Source: an uncultured Collinsella sp. (GTDB lineage Bacteria; Actinomycetota; Coriobacteriia; Coriobacteriales; Coriobacteriaceae). From it: DNA of 64,000 nucleotides. Below are positions 8,316-16,104 of the stretch, piece by piece (position 1 is the first letter of the stretch; each line of letters starts with the position of its first letter). The notes beneath the pieces were generated by a model that was not told where the DNA came from, did not search any database, and worked only from the letters and a program-made list of their open reading frames with translations. Location: assembly GCA_900768435.1 (NCBI GenBank), contig CAAGCW010000026.1, forward strand, positions 148,630 through 212,629. Reading direction: 5' to 3'. The position numbers and the translations under genes are program-made.

Positions 8316-8729
8316 TTGGCAGAAGGATATGAACTTGTCGAATATAGAGACCCCAAGGGCCGACCGTTTTGGGAGTTGACGACTTCTCCTGACAACTCTC
8401 AATTTCAGAAGATGATGTCAGACCCTAAACGGAAACTTGTTGCTCGTAAAATGATCGACCAGATTTCAAAAATCTACGATTACGGTTTAAAGGTTGCGAG
8501 CGGGACCTCGAAGCTGCGATGCATCGATTCTAAGATTGGTCTCTATGAACTAAAAGGGTTTGACGGGGCAAATCGAGAGATGATTTATGCCATATGTCAG
8601 GGCGTAGACAAAATTGTTCTATTGTTTTGGTTTAAAGGACATCAGGGATCAGGAAATATCAGTAAAGAAATCGAGCGGTCCAAGCGATTGGCCGTAATAG
8701 CGCGTCAGCTTCTGGAATCTGAGCGTTGA
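8316..8729 (+). CDS. higB: HigB/RelE-superfamily toxin of a TAC module
   Basis: 137 aa from a TTG start, supported by an excellent ribosome site (AAAGGGAGGTG, 8301-8311). The core IGLYELKGFDGANREMIYA (~74-92) followed by KIVLLFWFKGHQ and EIERSKRLAVIARQ matches the Gp49/HigB branch of RelE-like mRNA interferases, in which the toxin is encoded before the antitoxin. Inferred role: ribosome-dependent mRNA cleavage. The downstream XRE antitoxin and SecB-like chaperone make this the first gene of a three-gene toxin-antitoxin-chaperone unit. Intact by length. Confidence 0.75.
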   Translation: MAEGYELVEYRDPKGRPFWELTTSPDNSQFQKMMSDPKRKLVARKMIDQISKIYDYGLKVASGTSKLRCIDSKIGLYELKGFDGANREMIYAICQGVDKIVLLFWFKGHQGSGNISKEIERSKRLAVIARQLLESER

Positions 8730-8762
8730 CTTTTATACTTGGCTTTCGAAACGGAGAACATA

Positions 8763-9017
8763 ATGAATAAAGTAGATTTATCTGATTTTTACGCCGAGAC
8801 AGAAACCAGCGAAACACGTGCTTATGAACATGCGCTAGATATCGAGTTTATTGTTCATCGCGAAATGAAACATTTGGGATTGAGTAAAAGTGAGCTGGCA
8901 AATCGTATGGGCATAAGCCTTCAGTCGCTTTCTAAGCTCTTGAATTCTCAACCTAATATGACTCTGAAGACGATTGCAAAGTTCGAACTTGCTCTGGGAA
9001 TTAAGATCGTTCCGTAG
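8763..9017 (+). CDS. higA: HigA-type XRE antitoxin, C-terminal tail cut by in-frame TAG
   Basis: The ATG at 8763 has GGAG at 8753-8756; an upstream TTG at 8739 lacks one. Product 84 aa: N-terminal ~40 residues, then an HTH_3 domain (LSKSELANRMGISLQSLSKLL). After the TAG at 9015-9017 the same frame stays open for 45 more codons (…YSKELPFPSSNDLVREQW…) and ends in TGA at 9153-9155, overlapping the ATG of the secB-like gene (ATGA). That is the length and position of the chaperone-addiction tail of TAC antitoxins such as mycobacterial HigA1. So this allele appears to be a nonsense-truncated antitoxin that may no longer need the chaperone. Confidence 0.75.
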   Translation: MNKVDLSDFYAETETSETRAYEHALDIEFIVHREMKHLGLSKSELANRMGISLQSLSKLLNSQPNMTLKTIAKFELALGIKIVP

Positions 9018-9155
9018 GTTATTGTCAGCTATTCCAAAGAGCTGCCGTTTCCTTCGTCCAATGATTTAGTGCGAGAGCAATGGTCGTCCTTCAGTAGTGA
9101 ACGTCCGTCTGGGCGCGCAAAGTTCGAGATGATTACCGGAGGTTTGGCAGCATGA
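9018..9155 (+). pseudogene. Orphaned C-terminal tail of the HigA-type antitoxin
   Basis: In-frame continuation beyond the amber codon: 45 sense codons, no further stop until TGA at 9153-9155. It contains Trp in VREQW, prolines in ELPFPSS and a Gly-rich end (ITGGLAA). The exact ATGA junction with the next start argues that it was translated recently. Confidence 0.6.
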
Positions 9156-9604
9156 GCAAGGATTTTATCGCTCCGATTCAAGTCGTTCATTTGTTTGTTG
9201 TCGATTCCGATTTCCATATCGAAGATTCACCCTCGGATAATATGGATTTAAAAGTTGACGTCAGCTATCAGGATGTTCACCTTTGGAAAAACGATAGCGG
9301 CGCGCACGCAAGTTTAAAGATGTGCGTATCTGGCAGTCTCGTTGACAGAGATGAAGGTGCACAGGAGAAGATGCACGCTGGCGTTACAGTATTCATCTCG
9401 GTTTCAGCGCAAATCCCAATGAACTCTCCCGATGACGAGGCGCGTCACTACCTTCTTTCAAATGCCATTTCGATGGCATATGCCCATGCGAAGAGCTATC
9501 TGATGGTTGTTACTGGACTTTCGCCCATGGGGGCGCTTACATTGCCTGCTATTCTCCCTGCGGAGCTGTCAGCAGATTGCGATGCGCCTTTTCAGAGCGA
9601 ATAG
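9152..9604 (+). CDS. SecB-like chaperone of a TAC module
   Basis: 150 aa. The plan follows SecB: an N-terminal strand (IQVVHLFVVDSDFHIED), alternating beta strands (ASLKMCVSGSLVDRD, VTVFISVSAQI), then a long helix and the conserved end AYAHAKSYLMVVTGLSPMG, ALTLPAILPAEL, equivalent to the YARECI...PQLNLAP region of Escherichia coli SecB. Monoderm bacteria rarely have a general SecB; SecB-like proteins there are typically dedicated chaperones of TAC antitoxins. GGAGG at 9138-9142 supports the start. Expected to bind and fold the HigA tail; because that tail is cut by TAG, its client may now be missing. Confidence 0.65.
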   Translation: MSKDFIAPIQVVHLFVVDSDFHIEDSPSDNMDLKVDVSYQDVHLWKNDSGAHASLKMCVSGSLVDRDEGAQEKMHAGVTVFISVSAQIPMNSPDDEARHYLLSNAISMAYAHAKSYLMVVTGLSPMGALTLPAILPAELSADCDAPFQSE

Positions 9605-9696
9605 CAGCCTTTCAATGAGCCTGGGTCGGACGAGTTGCCATCCCCACATCCTCTGAAAATGTTCTTAAGACAGCCTTAAAGGCGTTCCGGCTCGCG

Positions 9697-9730
9697 TTGA
9701 CAGCGTACAATACGCATGTTTGACTATGAC
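9697..9730 (+). promoter_or_regulatory. Possible promoter of the Pel-type operon
   Basis: TTGACA at 9697-9702 lies 58 bases before the first gene. No -10 element has ideal spacing; TATGAC at 9725 is 22 bases away, and TACAAT at 9706-9711 could be a -10 of another start. Assignment weak. Confidence 0.25.
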
Positions 9731-9759
9731 AAATGTGGAATTACGGGGAGGAGTGCGCC

Positions 9760-11898
9760 ATGGAAGTGCTGGTTGTTGGCAACACCGCATATGTTGACGA
9801 TGACTTTTGTGCCAAGGCGTTCCCCGGCGACCATGTGCAGGTCGTAGCCGCGCAGGACACGCGCCGCGATGAGTCGTCGCCCCATGCCTCGTGGAAAGAG
9901 CTGCTCCAGCACTTGGAGCAGGCCTACGAGTTCGACCGCGTGGTCTACCTGTCTAATTACCTTACCCCGCATAACGATACCGTGGGCGATATCGAGCTGC
10001 TGCGCTCGGTCTTTCGTACGTGCGCGGGTCGCCGGGTCCAACTACTGTATGTAGCGGGGCCCGCGGGTGCCGAGGGTGCCGCCGATGCCGCGGGGCGAAC
10101 GGGCAAAGGCATTATCGCGCACGCAGCCAACGACCTGTGCCGCTACTACGCTGCTCGCGAGGGCGTTCAGACCAAGATCCTGCGCGTGCCGTTCCTGTAT
10201 ACCGCGTCTGCTGCGCTGGAGGACCCGTTTTTGGTGCCGATGTTCGACGCATGCTCAACCGGATCGGCCGCTTTGCAGGGCGCGCAGGATGCGGCGTTTC
10301 CGCTGCTGTGTGCCGAGGAACTTTCGGTGCTGGTACGCCGTATCTTCGACAGCTGGGATGGCAACTTTGAGACGCTCGACGTTGCCGATGCCTTCCATCA
10401 CACGGCGGGTGAGGTGGGGGACGCCCTCAAGGCGTTGTTCCCCGGCCTTGCCGTTGCCTATGGCGATTCTGCTGGTTGCGTCCTGCCCGCCAGCGACGTC
10501 GCTCGCGTGTGCTATGGCTGGTTTCAGCGCTACGACTTGCTGTGCGATCTCTCGACCATTCAAGCGCGTTGGGATGCTGGCCGCGCAAAGAAGGTCAACC
10601 CCTTGCGCGCCGCCATCGACCGCATCCAAATGCGCACGCTGCCTATTAAATGCCTGGAGACGGGCGTTGCCTGGGTTCTGTTCGATGCGCTGGAGCGCTT
10701 GTTCTCGCAATCGGCCCAGCTCAACGTGCTCGACTATCGCCTGCTCTACGTGGTGCTGATCGGCACGCTGTATGGCTTGGACTTTGGCCTGGTTGCGGCG
10801 CTGCTGGCGTCGGTGGGTTTGGCCGCGAGTTACTTTACTCTGTACGGCTATACCTTCCAGGGCCTTTTCTACGAGCCGTCCAACTGGCTGCCGTTTATTG
10901 CGTACTTTGTTGTGGGTGCCGTGTGCGGCTATGTGCAGCTGCGCAACAGCGAAGCCATTAGGGCGGAGCGCGATCAAAACGAGCTCGTGCGCAACCGCAA
11001 TACGTTCCTTACGCAGCTCTACCACGACGCTATCGAGGACAAGCGCGCGTACAGGCGCCAGATCGTGGGTCGCCACGACAGCTTTGGCAAGATCTTTGCC
11101 GTGACGCAGGAGCTCGATGTGCTCAACCCTCGCGACATCTATCGCAAGTGCTGCGAGCTTTTGGGCGAGATCCTCGAGAACGATTCGGTGGCGATCTACC
11201 ATGTTTCGGGCGGGGCATTTGCACGCCTGGTGGCAGCAAGTCCCGCGATTGCCGAAGATGCCGCACGCTCGCTCACACTTGAGCAGCTTGCACCTCTTTT
11301 GGGCGACGGGGGTCACTCGAACCTGTGGGTGAACCGCGAGCTGACGCCGGGGCTTCCCATGTTTGGATACACGATCGAGCGCGACGGGGCACCCGCCGTG
11401 TTGATCTTTGTACGTCGCGCGGCCGAAAACCAAATGACCCTCTATTATCAAAACCTGTTCCGCATCTTGTGCGGCCTGGTCGAAAGCGCGCTGGGCCGTG
11501 CCTTTGACTATGAGGCGGTGGCACAGGATAAGCGCTGCGTTGAAGGTACTTGCGTGCTCAAGCAGGCTGCCTTTGGCCAAGAGCTCGCGGCGGAGCAGGC
11601 GCTGGCAGATAGCAAGATGGGGAGTTTTTTGCTCCTGCGCGTGGTACCGGGCATGGAGCCTGTCGGCGAGCTAGTGGGTGCAATTGGGTCGGCAATCCGC
11701 GAGAGCGACGCGGCGGGCTTGGTCGATGGCGACGTGCTCTACCTGCTTATGCGCCAGGCAAAGGCGTGCGATCTGCCCATTATCCGCGAGCGTCTGAGCG
11801 CAAAACAGATTGCGGTGGAGCCCGTCGACGGCGAGGACATCGTGGCGCTGCTGCAGCATATTGCTGACACCGGTGACGGTGAGGGGGGTGCCGCTTGA
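9760..11898 (+). CDS. pelD: PelD-like c-di-GMP receptor with N-terminal Rossmann-like domain
   Basis: The ATG at 9760 follows GGAGGAG (9747-9753). Product 712 aa. Residues ~1-280 resemble an NAD-dependent epimerase/dehydratase (MEVLVVGNTAYVDDDF start) but lack a clear GxxGxxG, and YxxxK is replaced by YAAR, so catalysis is doubtful. Two to four membrane segments lie at ~328-396, a helical linker and GAF domain at ~400-580, and a degenerate GGDEF domain at ~590-712. There the I-site RESD (R647-D650) is kept five residues before VDGDVL, which replaces GGDEF: the PelD signature of a c-di-GMP receptor without cyclase activity. First gene of the operon; the PelE-like start overlaps its stop (TTGA). 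Confidence 0.75.
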   Translation: MEVLVVGNTAYVDDDFCAKAFPGDHVQVVAAQDTRRDESSPHASWKELLQHLEQAYEFDRVVYLSNYLTPHNDTVGDIELLRSVFRTCAGRRVQLLYVAGPAGAEGAADAAGRTGKGIIAHAANDLCRYYAAREGVQTKILRVPFLYTASAALEDPFLVPMFDACSTGSAALQGAQDAAFPLLCAEELSVLVRRIFDSWDGNFETLDVADAFHHTAGEVGDALKALFPGLAVAYGDSAGCVLPASDVARVCYGWFQRYDLLCDLSTIQARWDAGRAKKVNPLRAAIDRIQMRTLPIKCLETGVAWVLFDALERLFSQSAQLNVLDYRLLYVVLIGTLYGLDFGLVAALLASVGLAASYFTLYGYTFQGLFYEPSNWLPFIAYFVVGAVCGYVQLRNSEAIRAERDQNELVRNRNTFLTQLYHDAIEDKRAYRRQIVGRHDSFGKIFAVTQELDVLNPRDIYRKCCELLGEILENDSVAIYHVSGGAFARLVAASPAIAEDAARSLTLEQLAPLLGDGGHSNLWVNRELTPGLPMFGYTIERDGAPAVLIFVRRAAENQMTLYYQNLFRILCGLVESALGRAFDYEAVAQDKRCVEGTCVLKQAAFGQELAAEQALADSKMGSFLLLRVVPGMEPVGELVGAIGSAIRESDAAGLVDGDVLYLLMRQAKACDLPIIRERLSAKQIAVEPVDGEDIVALLQHIADTGDGEGGAA

Positions 11899-12800
11899 TC
11901 TCGCTTGTCGTTGCCGCCGTCTTGTTGCTGATTCATGCGCTGGTTTGTCTGATGCTGTGGACGCTTATGAAGTCGGGCCTGCTGCCGGTGCGCGGGCATA
12001 TGCTGGCTGTGATAGTGCTGGTGCCGCTGTGGGGCCCGTTCCTGGTGGTTCTGCTATCGGTCCGCGGCGCGGTGTTTGGCGAGGGGCTGAAAGAGTCTGC
12101 GCTGGAGTCGCTGCGCTTCAACGACGATCTACATCGCAGCATCCTAGTGCACGAACGTGATGCCGATGCGAGCGTAGTGCCGCTCGAGGAGGCGCTCATC
12201 GTCAACGACCCGGCATACCGGCGCCGCCTAATGCTCTCCATGCTCACCGAGGAGCCCGACGCTTACCTGGCGCAGCTGCAGGCGGCTAAGCTTAACGACG
12301 ACGTTGAGGTGGCGCACTATGCCGCGACGGCGGTGGCGCAGATCTCCAAGGAGTCCGACCTTAAACTGCAGCAGCTGGAGCGTGCCTTTAAGACGGACCC
12401 GAGCGCGCAAAACCTCAACGAATACTGCGATTTTCTTGGTGAATACTTGGGCTCGGGCTTGGCTGAGGGGCGCGTGGCTCAGATTCAGCGCCAACAGTAC
12501 GCGCGCCTGCTTGCGCGTCGCTGCGAGCGCGAGGATACCCTTGAGCTTCGCATTCGATACGCGACGGCGCTGGCCGATGTCGGACAGATCGACGAGGCGC
12601 AGACCGTGACCGACCAGCTGGTGTTCGATGTGCCCGAGGAGCAGGAGGTTTGGATGCTTTGCCTGCGCCTTGCGGTGATGCGCCGCGACGGTGACGAGGT
12701 CCACCGCGTGATCGATGCGATTGACAAACAGCATGTGTACTTGAGCGCTGCCAACCGCGAGGAACTGGCGTTTTGGCGCAACGGAGAGGAGGCCCGATGA
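11895..12800 (+). CDS. pelE: PelE-like membrane/TPR protein
   Basis: 301 aa from TTG at 11895, with GAGGGGGG just upstream and a 4-base overlap with pelD. Two N-terminal membrane helices (~3-24 and ~36-56) are followed by helical repeats (AKLNDDVEVAHYAATAVAQI, LRIRYATALADVGQIDEAQT, VWMLCLRLAVMRRDGDEVHR) of TPR type. In Pel systems PelE joins PelD, PelF and PelG in the inner-membrane synthase complex. Sequence conservation in this family is low; the assignment rests mostly on architecture and position. Confidence 0.65.
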   Translation: MISLVVAAVLLLIHALVCLMLWTLMKSGLLPVRGHMLAVIVLVPLWGPFLVVLLSVRGAVFGEGLKESALESLRFNDDLHRSILVHERDADASVVPLEEALIVNDPAYRRRLMLSMLTEEPDAYLAQLQAAKLNDDVEVAHYAATAVAQISKESDLKLQQLERAFKTDPSAQNLNEYCDFLGEYLGSGLAEGRVAQIQRQQYARLLARRCEREDTLELRIRYATALADVGQIDEAQTVTDQLVFDVPEEQEVWMLCLRLAVMRRDGDEVHRVIDAIDKQHVYLSAANREELAFWRNGEEAR

Positions 12801-14677
12801 GCGTGGTGCAACATATCCGCGACCGTGCGGGCCATTTTCGCTGGATGGGGCTGCTTGTGGTGTGGGCGGTCTTTATTGCCATGGCCGCCGTGCTGCTGGT
12901 GGAACGTGCCGGCGTGCAGTACAGTGCGGGCCAGCATAAGCTGGGGATGCTTGCCGCCAACGATGCGGTGCCGGCCTCCTCGGCAATCTTTGGCCAAAAG
13001 CCCACGTGCCTGGTCATTACCGATTCCGATCAAGCTGGCGTCGAGGACGTAAAGGAACAGTTCGACCAGATCTTGCTCGACATGAAGATCGCGCACCGCG
13101 ACGTGGACCTTGCCGTGGACGGCGCGGATGCCATTCCCTCGCTGACCTCCTACGATCGCGTGATTTTGCTCATGCCGTCGCTCGATGGGCTCTGTACGCA
13201 CCTGAGCGACCTTATGAGTTGGGTGAGTGCCGGCGGTTCGCTTATGCTCGCCATGCCTCCGGATAACTCGAGCTATCTGCAAGCGATTGCCCCCAAGCTT
13301 GGTATTGAATCTGCCGGATATGACTATGTAAAAGCCGAAAGCATTGTGCCGAGCGAGGACTTTATGCTGGGCGGGGGAGATCGCTACGAGATCTCGGACC
13401 CCTTTGATTCGTCGCTTTCGGTTTCGCTGCGCGAGACGGCTCGTGTGTGGGCTAAGACCGGCGATGCGGGCGCCCCACTCATTTGGTCGAATGACTGCGG
13501 CAGTGGTCACACCGTGGTGTGCAACATTGGCATCTACGACAAGGTCATGCGGGGGTTCTATGCTTCGGCCATAAGCTTGCTGGGTGATGCCACGGCCTAT
13601 CCGGTCATTAACAGCGCCGTGTTCTATTTGGACGACTTTCCTAGCCCCGTGCCCTCGGGCGATGGTACTTATATTAAGCGTGACTACGGCCTTTCCATTG
13701 CGGATTTTTACACCAAGGTCTGGTGGCCCGATCTGCAAAAGCTCGCGCAAAAATACGGCATTCGCTATACCGGCGTGATGATCGAAAACTATGAGGACGC
13801 GGTTAACCAGACCGAGCCCGCGCGCCAGCCCGATACCACGCAGTTCCGCTACTATGGCGGCATGCTGCTGCAGATGGGCGGAGAGCTGGGCTTTCACGGC
13901 TATAACCATCAGCCGCTGGCGCTTTGGGATACCGACTACGGCACGATGTACGACTACAAGACATGGAAGAACAAGGAGACGCTCGTCGCTTCACTCAATG
14001 AGCTTATTGCCTTCCAGGACGAGGTGCTGCCCAACGCGCACGGCTCGGTCTACGTGCCGCCGTCGAATATCCTTTCGGCCCGCGCGCGCAAGCTTATCGG
14101 TACCGATGTCCCGCGCATTAAGACCATTGCCAGTACGTATTTTGAGGACGGCACCGACCTGCCGTACGTGCAGGAGTTTGGCGTGGCGAGCGATGGCATT
14201 GTGGAGCAGCCGCGTATTGTCTCGGGCGGCATGGTCGACGATTCCTACATGCGCCTGGCTGCCGTGTCCGAGCTCAACATGCACTACGTGAGCACGCACT
14301 TTATGCACCCGGACGACCTGCTCGATCCCGATCGAGGCGCCAAGGAGGGCTGGGAGGTCTACAAGGGCGGCTTGACCAACTACCTGGACTGGCTTACCAA
14401 GTCTGCGCCCGACCTGCGCAAACAAACCGGTTCGGAATGCTCGGGCGCCATCCAGCGCTTTTCGTCCGTGACGGTGAGCGTGGATGCAAACGCGGATGCC
14501 TGGACACTCAGTCTGGGCAATTTCCACGACGAAGCGTGGCTCATGTTCCGCGCCAACAACGGCGAGCCGGGTGCGGTCACGGGTGGCGAGATTACGCATC
14601 TGACGGGCGACCTGTACCTGGTCAAAGCCACGGACAAGACGGTGACCATTGCACGCAAGGAGGGTGGCGACAAATGA
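12797..14677 (+). CDS. pelA: DUF2194/PelA-type polysaccharide deacetylase
   Basis: The ATG at 12797 overlaps the pelE stop (ATGA) behind GGAGAGGAGG. Product 626 aa. A signal-anchor helix at ~15-37 places the rest outside. Residues ~50-270 form a flavodoxin/GATase-like domain (CLVITDSDQAGVEDV). Residues ~275-540 carry a deacetylase-like core: FYLDDFPSPVP (D279, D280), GFHGYNHQ (H367, H371) and VYVPPSN, fitting a metal-dependent carbohydrate esterase. It corresponds to the PelA-DA deacetylase of Gram-positive Pel clusters, which partially de-N-acetylates the exported polymer. No glycoside hydrolase domain is present in this gene or its neighbours. Confidence 0.7.
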   Translation: MSVVQHIRDRAGHFRWMGLLVVWAVFIAMAAVLLVERAGVQYSAGQHKLGMLAANDAVPASSAIFGQKPTCLVITDSDQAGVEDVKEQFDQILLDMKIAHRDVDLAVDGADAIPSLTSYDRVILLMPSLDGLCTHLSDLMSWVSAGGSLMLAMPPDNSSYLQAIAPKLGIESAGYDYVKAESIVPSEDFMLGGGDRYEISDPFDSSLSVSLRETARVWAKTGDAGAPLIWSNDCGSGHTVVCNIGIYDKVMRGFYASAISLLGDATAYPVINSAVFYLDDFPSPVPSGDGTYIKRDYGLSIADFYTKVWWPDLQKLAQKYGIRYTGVMIENYEDAVNQTEPARQPDTTQFRYYGGMLLQMGGELGFHGYNHQPLALWDTDYGTMYDYKTWKNKETLVASLNELIAFQDEVLPNAHGSVYVPPSNILSARARKLIGTDVPRIKTIASTYFEDGTDLPYVQEFGVASDGIVEQPRIVSGGMVDDSYMRLAAVSELNMHYVSTHFMHPDDLLDPDRGAKEGWEVYKGGLTNYLDWLTKSAPDLRKQTGSECSGAIQRFSSVTVSVDANADAWTLSLGNFHDEAWLMFRANNGEPGAVTGGEITHLTGDLYLVKATDKTVTIARKEGGDK

Positions 14678-16101
14678 GAATCTGCTTGGTACTCGAGGGC
14701 TGCTACCCCTATGTGCACGGCGGCGTGTCCACATGGATGCACGGCTATATACAGGCCATGCCCGAGCACGAGTTTGTGCTGTGGGTGATTGGCGCGCATG
14801 CTGCCGACCGCGGCAAGTTTGTCTACGAGCTCCCCAAAAACGTGGTCGAGGTGCACGAGGTGTTCTTGGACGACGCGCTGCGTCTTTCGGGCGAGCAAGA
14901 AGAAGCTAGCTTTAACGACCGTGAGCGCGAGGCGCTACGCCGTCTGGTTTCGCTCTCCAATCCGGACTGGGACGTGCTGTTCGATATCTTCCACCGCCGT
15001 CGCGTGCATCCGCTCTCGTTTTTACAGAGCCGCACGTTTATGGATATCTTTCGCGACGTGTGCCTGGCCGAGTACCCATACACGCCCTTTGCCGATGCAT
15101 TCCACACCATGCGCTCCATGCTGCTGCCCGTGCTCTACCTTCTGGGCAGCGAGGTGCCGGTAGCCGATGTGTACCACGCCATCTCGACCGGCTACGGCGG
15201 CCTGCTCGCCTGCCTGGGCTCAAGCGTTCGCCAGGCTCCTGTGCTGCTGACCGAGCACGGCATTTATACCCGCGAGCGCGAGGAAGAGATCATTCGCGCC
15301 GACTGGGTGGTGCCGTCGTTTAAGGACCGCTGGATTCGCTTTTTCTACCTACTTTCGGAGGAGATCTACCGCCGCGCCTTCCGCGTGACGAGCTTGTTCC
15401 ATAACGCCCGTAAGACGCAGATCGATATGGGCTGCGATGCGGACAAATGCCTGGTTATTCCCAATGGCATCCAGTTCGACCGCTTTAAGGACATTCCCTT
15501 AAAGCCCGATGACGGCTGGGTGGACATTGGCGCGGTGGTGCGTCTGGCACCCATCAAGGACGTCAAGACCATGATCTATGCCTTCTTTGAGCTGCACGAG
15601 CGCCTGCCCAAGGTGCGCCTGCACATCATGGGCGGCGTGGATGACGAGGAGTACGGTGCCGAGTGCCACGCGCTGGTCGAAACCCTGGGCGTGCGCGACC
15701 TGATCTTTACCGGGCGCGTCAACGTGGTCGAGTACATGGAAAAGCTCGACTTTACCATTTTGACGAGCATCTCCGAGGGCCAGCCCCTCAGCGTGCTGGA
15801 GTCGCTTGCAGCGCGCCGTCCCTGCGTGACGACCGAGGTGGGCTGCTGCCGCGAGCTGCTCGAAGGCGCCCCGGGCGACGACTTTGGCGTGGCAGGTTTT
15901 GTGACGCCGCCTATGTATCGCAAGGGCTTGGCCGATGCCATGGAGCGCATGTGCACAAGCCGCGCCCGCCGCATTGAGATGGGGGAGCGCGGCCAGCGTC
16001 GCGTTGCCACGTACTTTTTGCACGAGCAGATGCTCGCCAACTATCGCGCGCTGTACGACGAGACGGCGCGTGCGTTTGACCTGCCCAGAGAGGGGGAGTA
16101 G
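14674..16101 (+). CDS. pelF: PelF-type GT4 glycosyltransferase
   Basis: The ATG at 14674 overlaps the pelA stop (ATGA) behind AAGGAGGG. Product 475 aa, GT-B fold: N-terminal MRICLVLEGCYPYVHGGVST, then TEHGIYTREREEEI, IPNGIQFDRFKDI, and the donor-site SISEGQPLSVLESLAARRP with the family E-x7-E. This is the hallmark PelF sequence; PelF uses UDP-activated N-acetylhexosamines to polymerise Pel. Soluble, acts at the inner face of the membrane with PelD/E/G. Length is typical (~470-510 aa). Confidence 0.9.
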   Translation: MRICLVLEGCYPYVHGGVSTWMHGYIQAMPEHEFVLWVIGAHAADRGKFVYELPKNVVEVHEVFLDDALRLSGEQEEASFNDREREALRRLVSLSNPDWDVLFDIFHRRRVHPLSFLQSRTFMDIFRDVCLAEYPYTPFADAFHTMRSMLLPVLYLLGSEVPVADVYHAISTGYGGLLACLGSSVRQAPVLLTEHGIYTREREEEIIRADWVVPSFKDRWIRFFYLLSEEIYRRAFRVTSLFHNARKTQIDMGCDADKCLVIPNGIQFDRFKDIPLKPDDGWVDIGAVVRLAPIKDVKTMIYAFFELHERLPKVRLHIMGGVDDEEYGAECHALVETLGVRDLIFTGRVNVVEYMEKLDFTILTSISEGQPLSVLESLAARRPCVTTEVGCCRELLEGAPGDDFGVAGFVTPPMYRKGLADAMERMCTSRARRIEMGERGQRRVATYFLHEQMLANYRALYDETARAFDLPREGE

Positions 16102-16104
16102 CCG

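Noticed and set aside
9605..9759. c-di-GMP riboswitch before the Pel operon
   Set aside because: The leader is too short after the likely promoter and no GEMM-like conserved motif is visible; c-di-GMP control is better explained by PelD itself.
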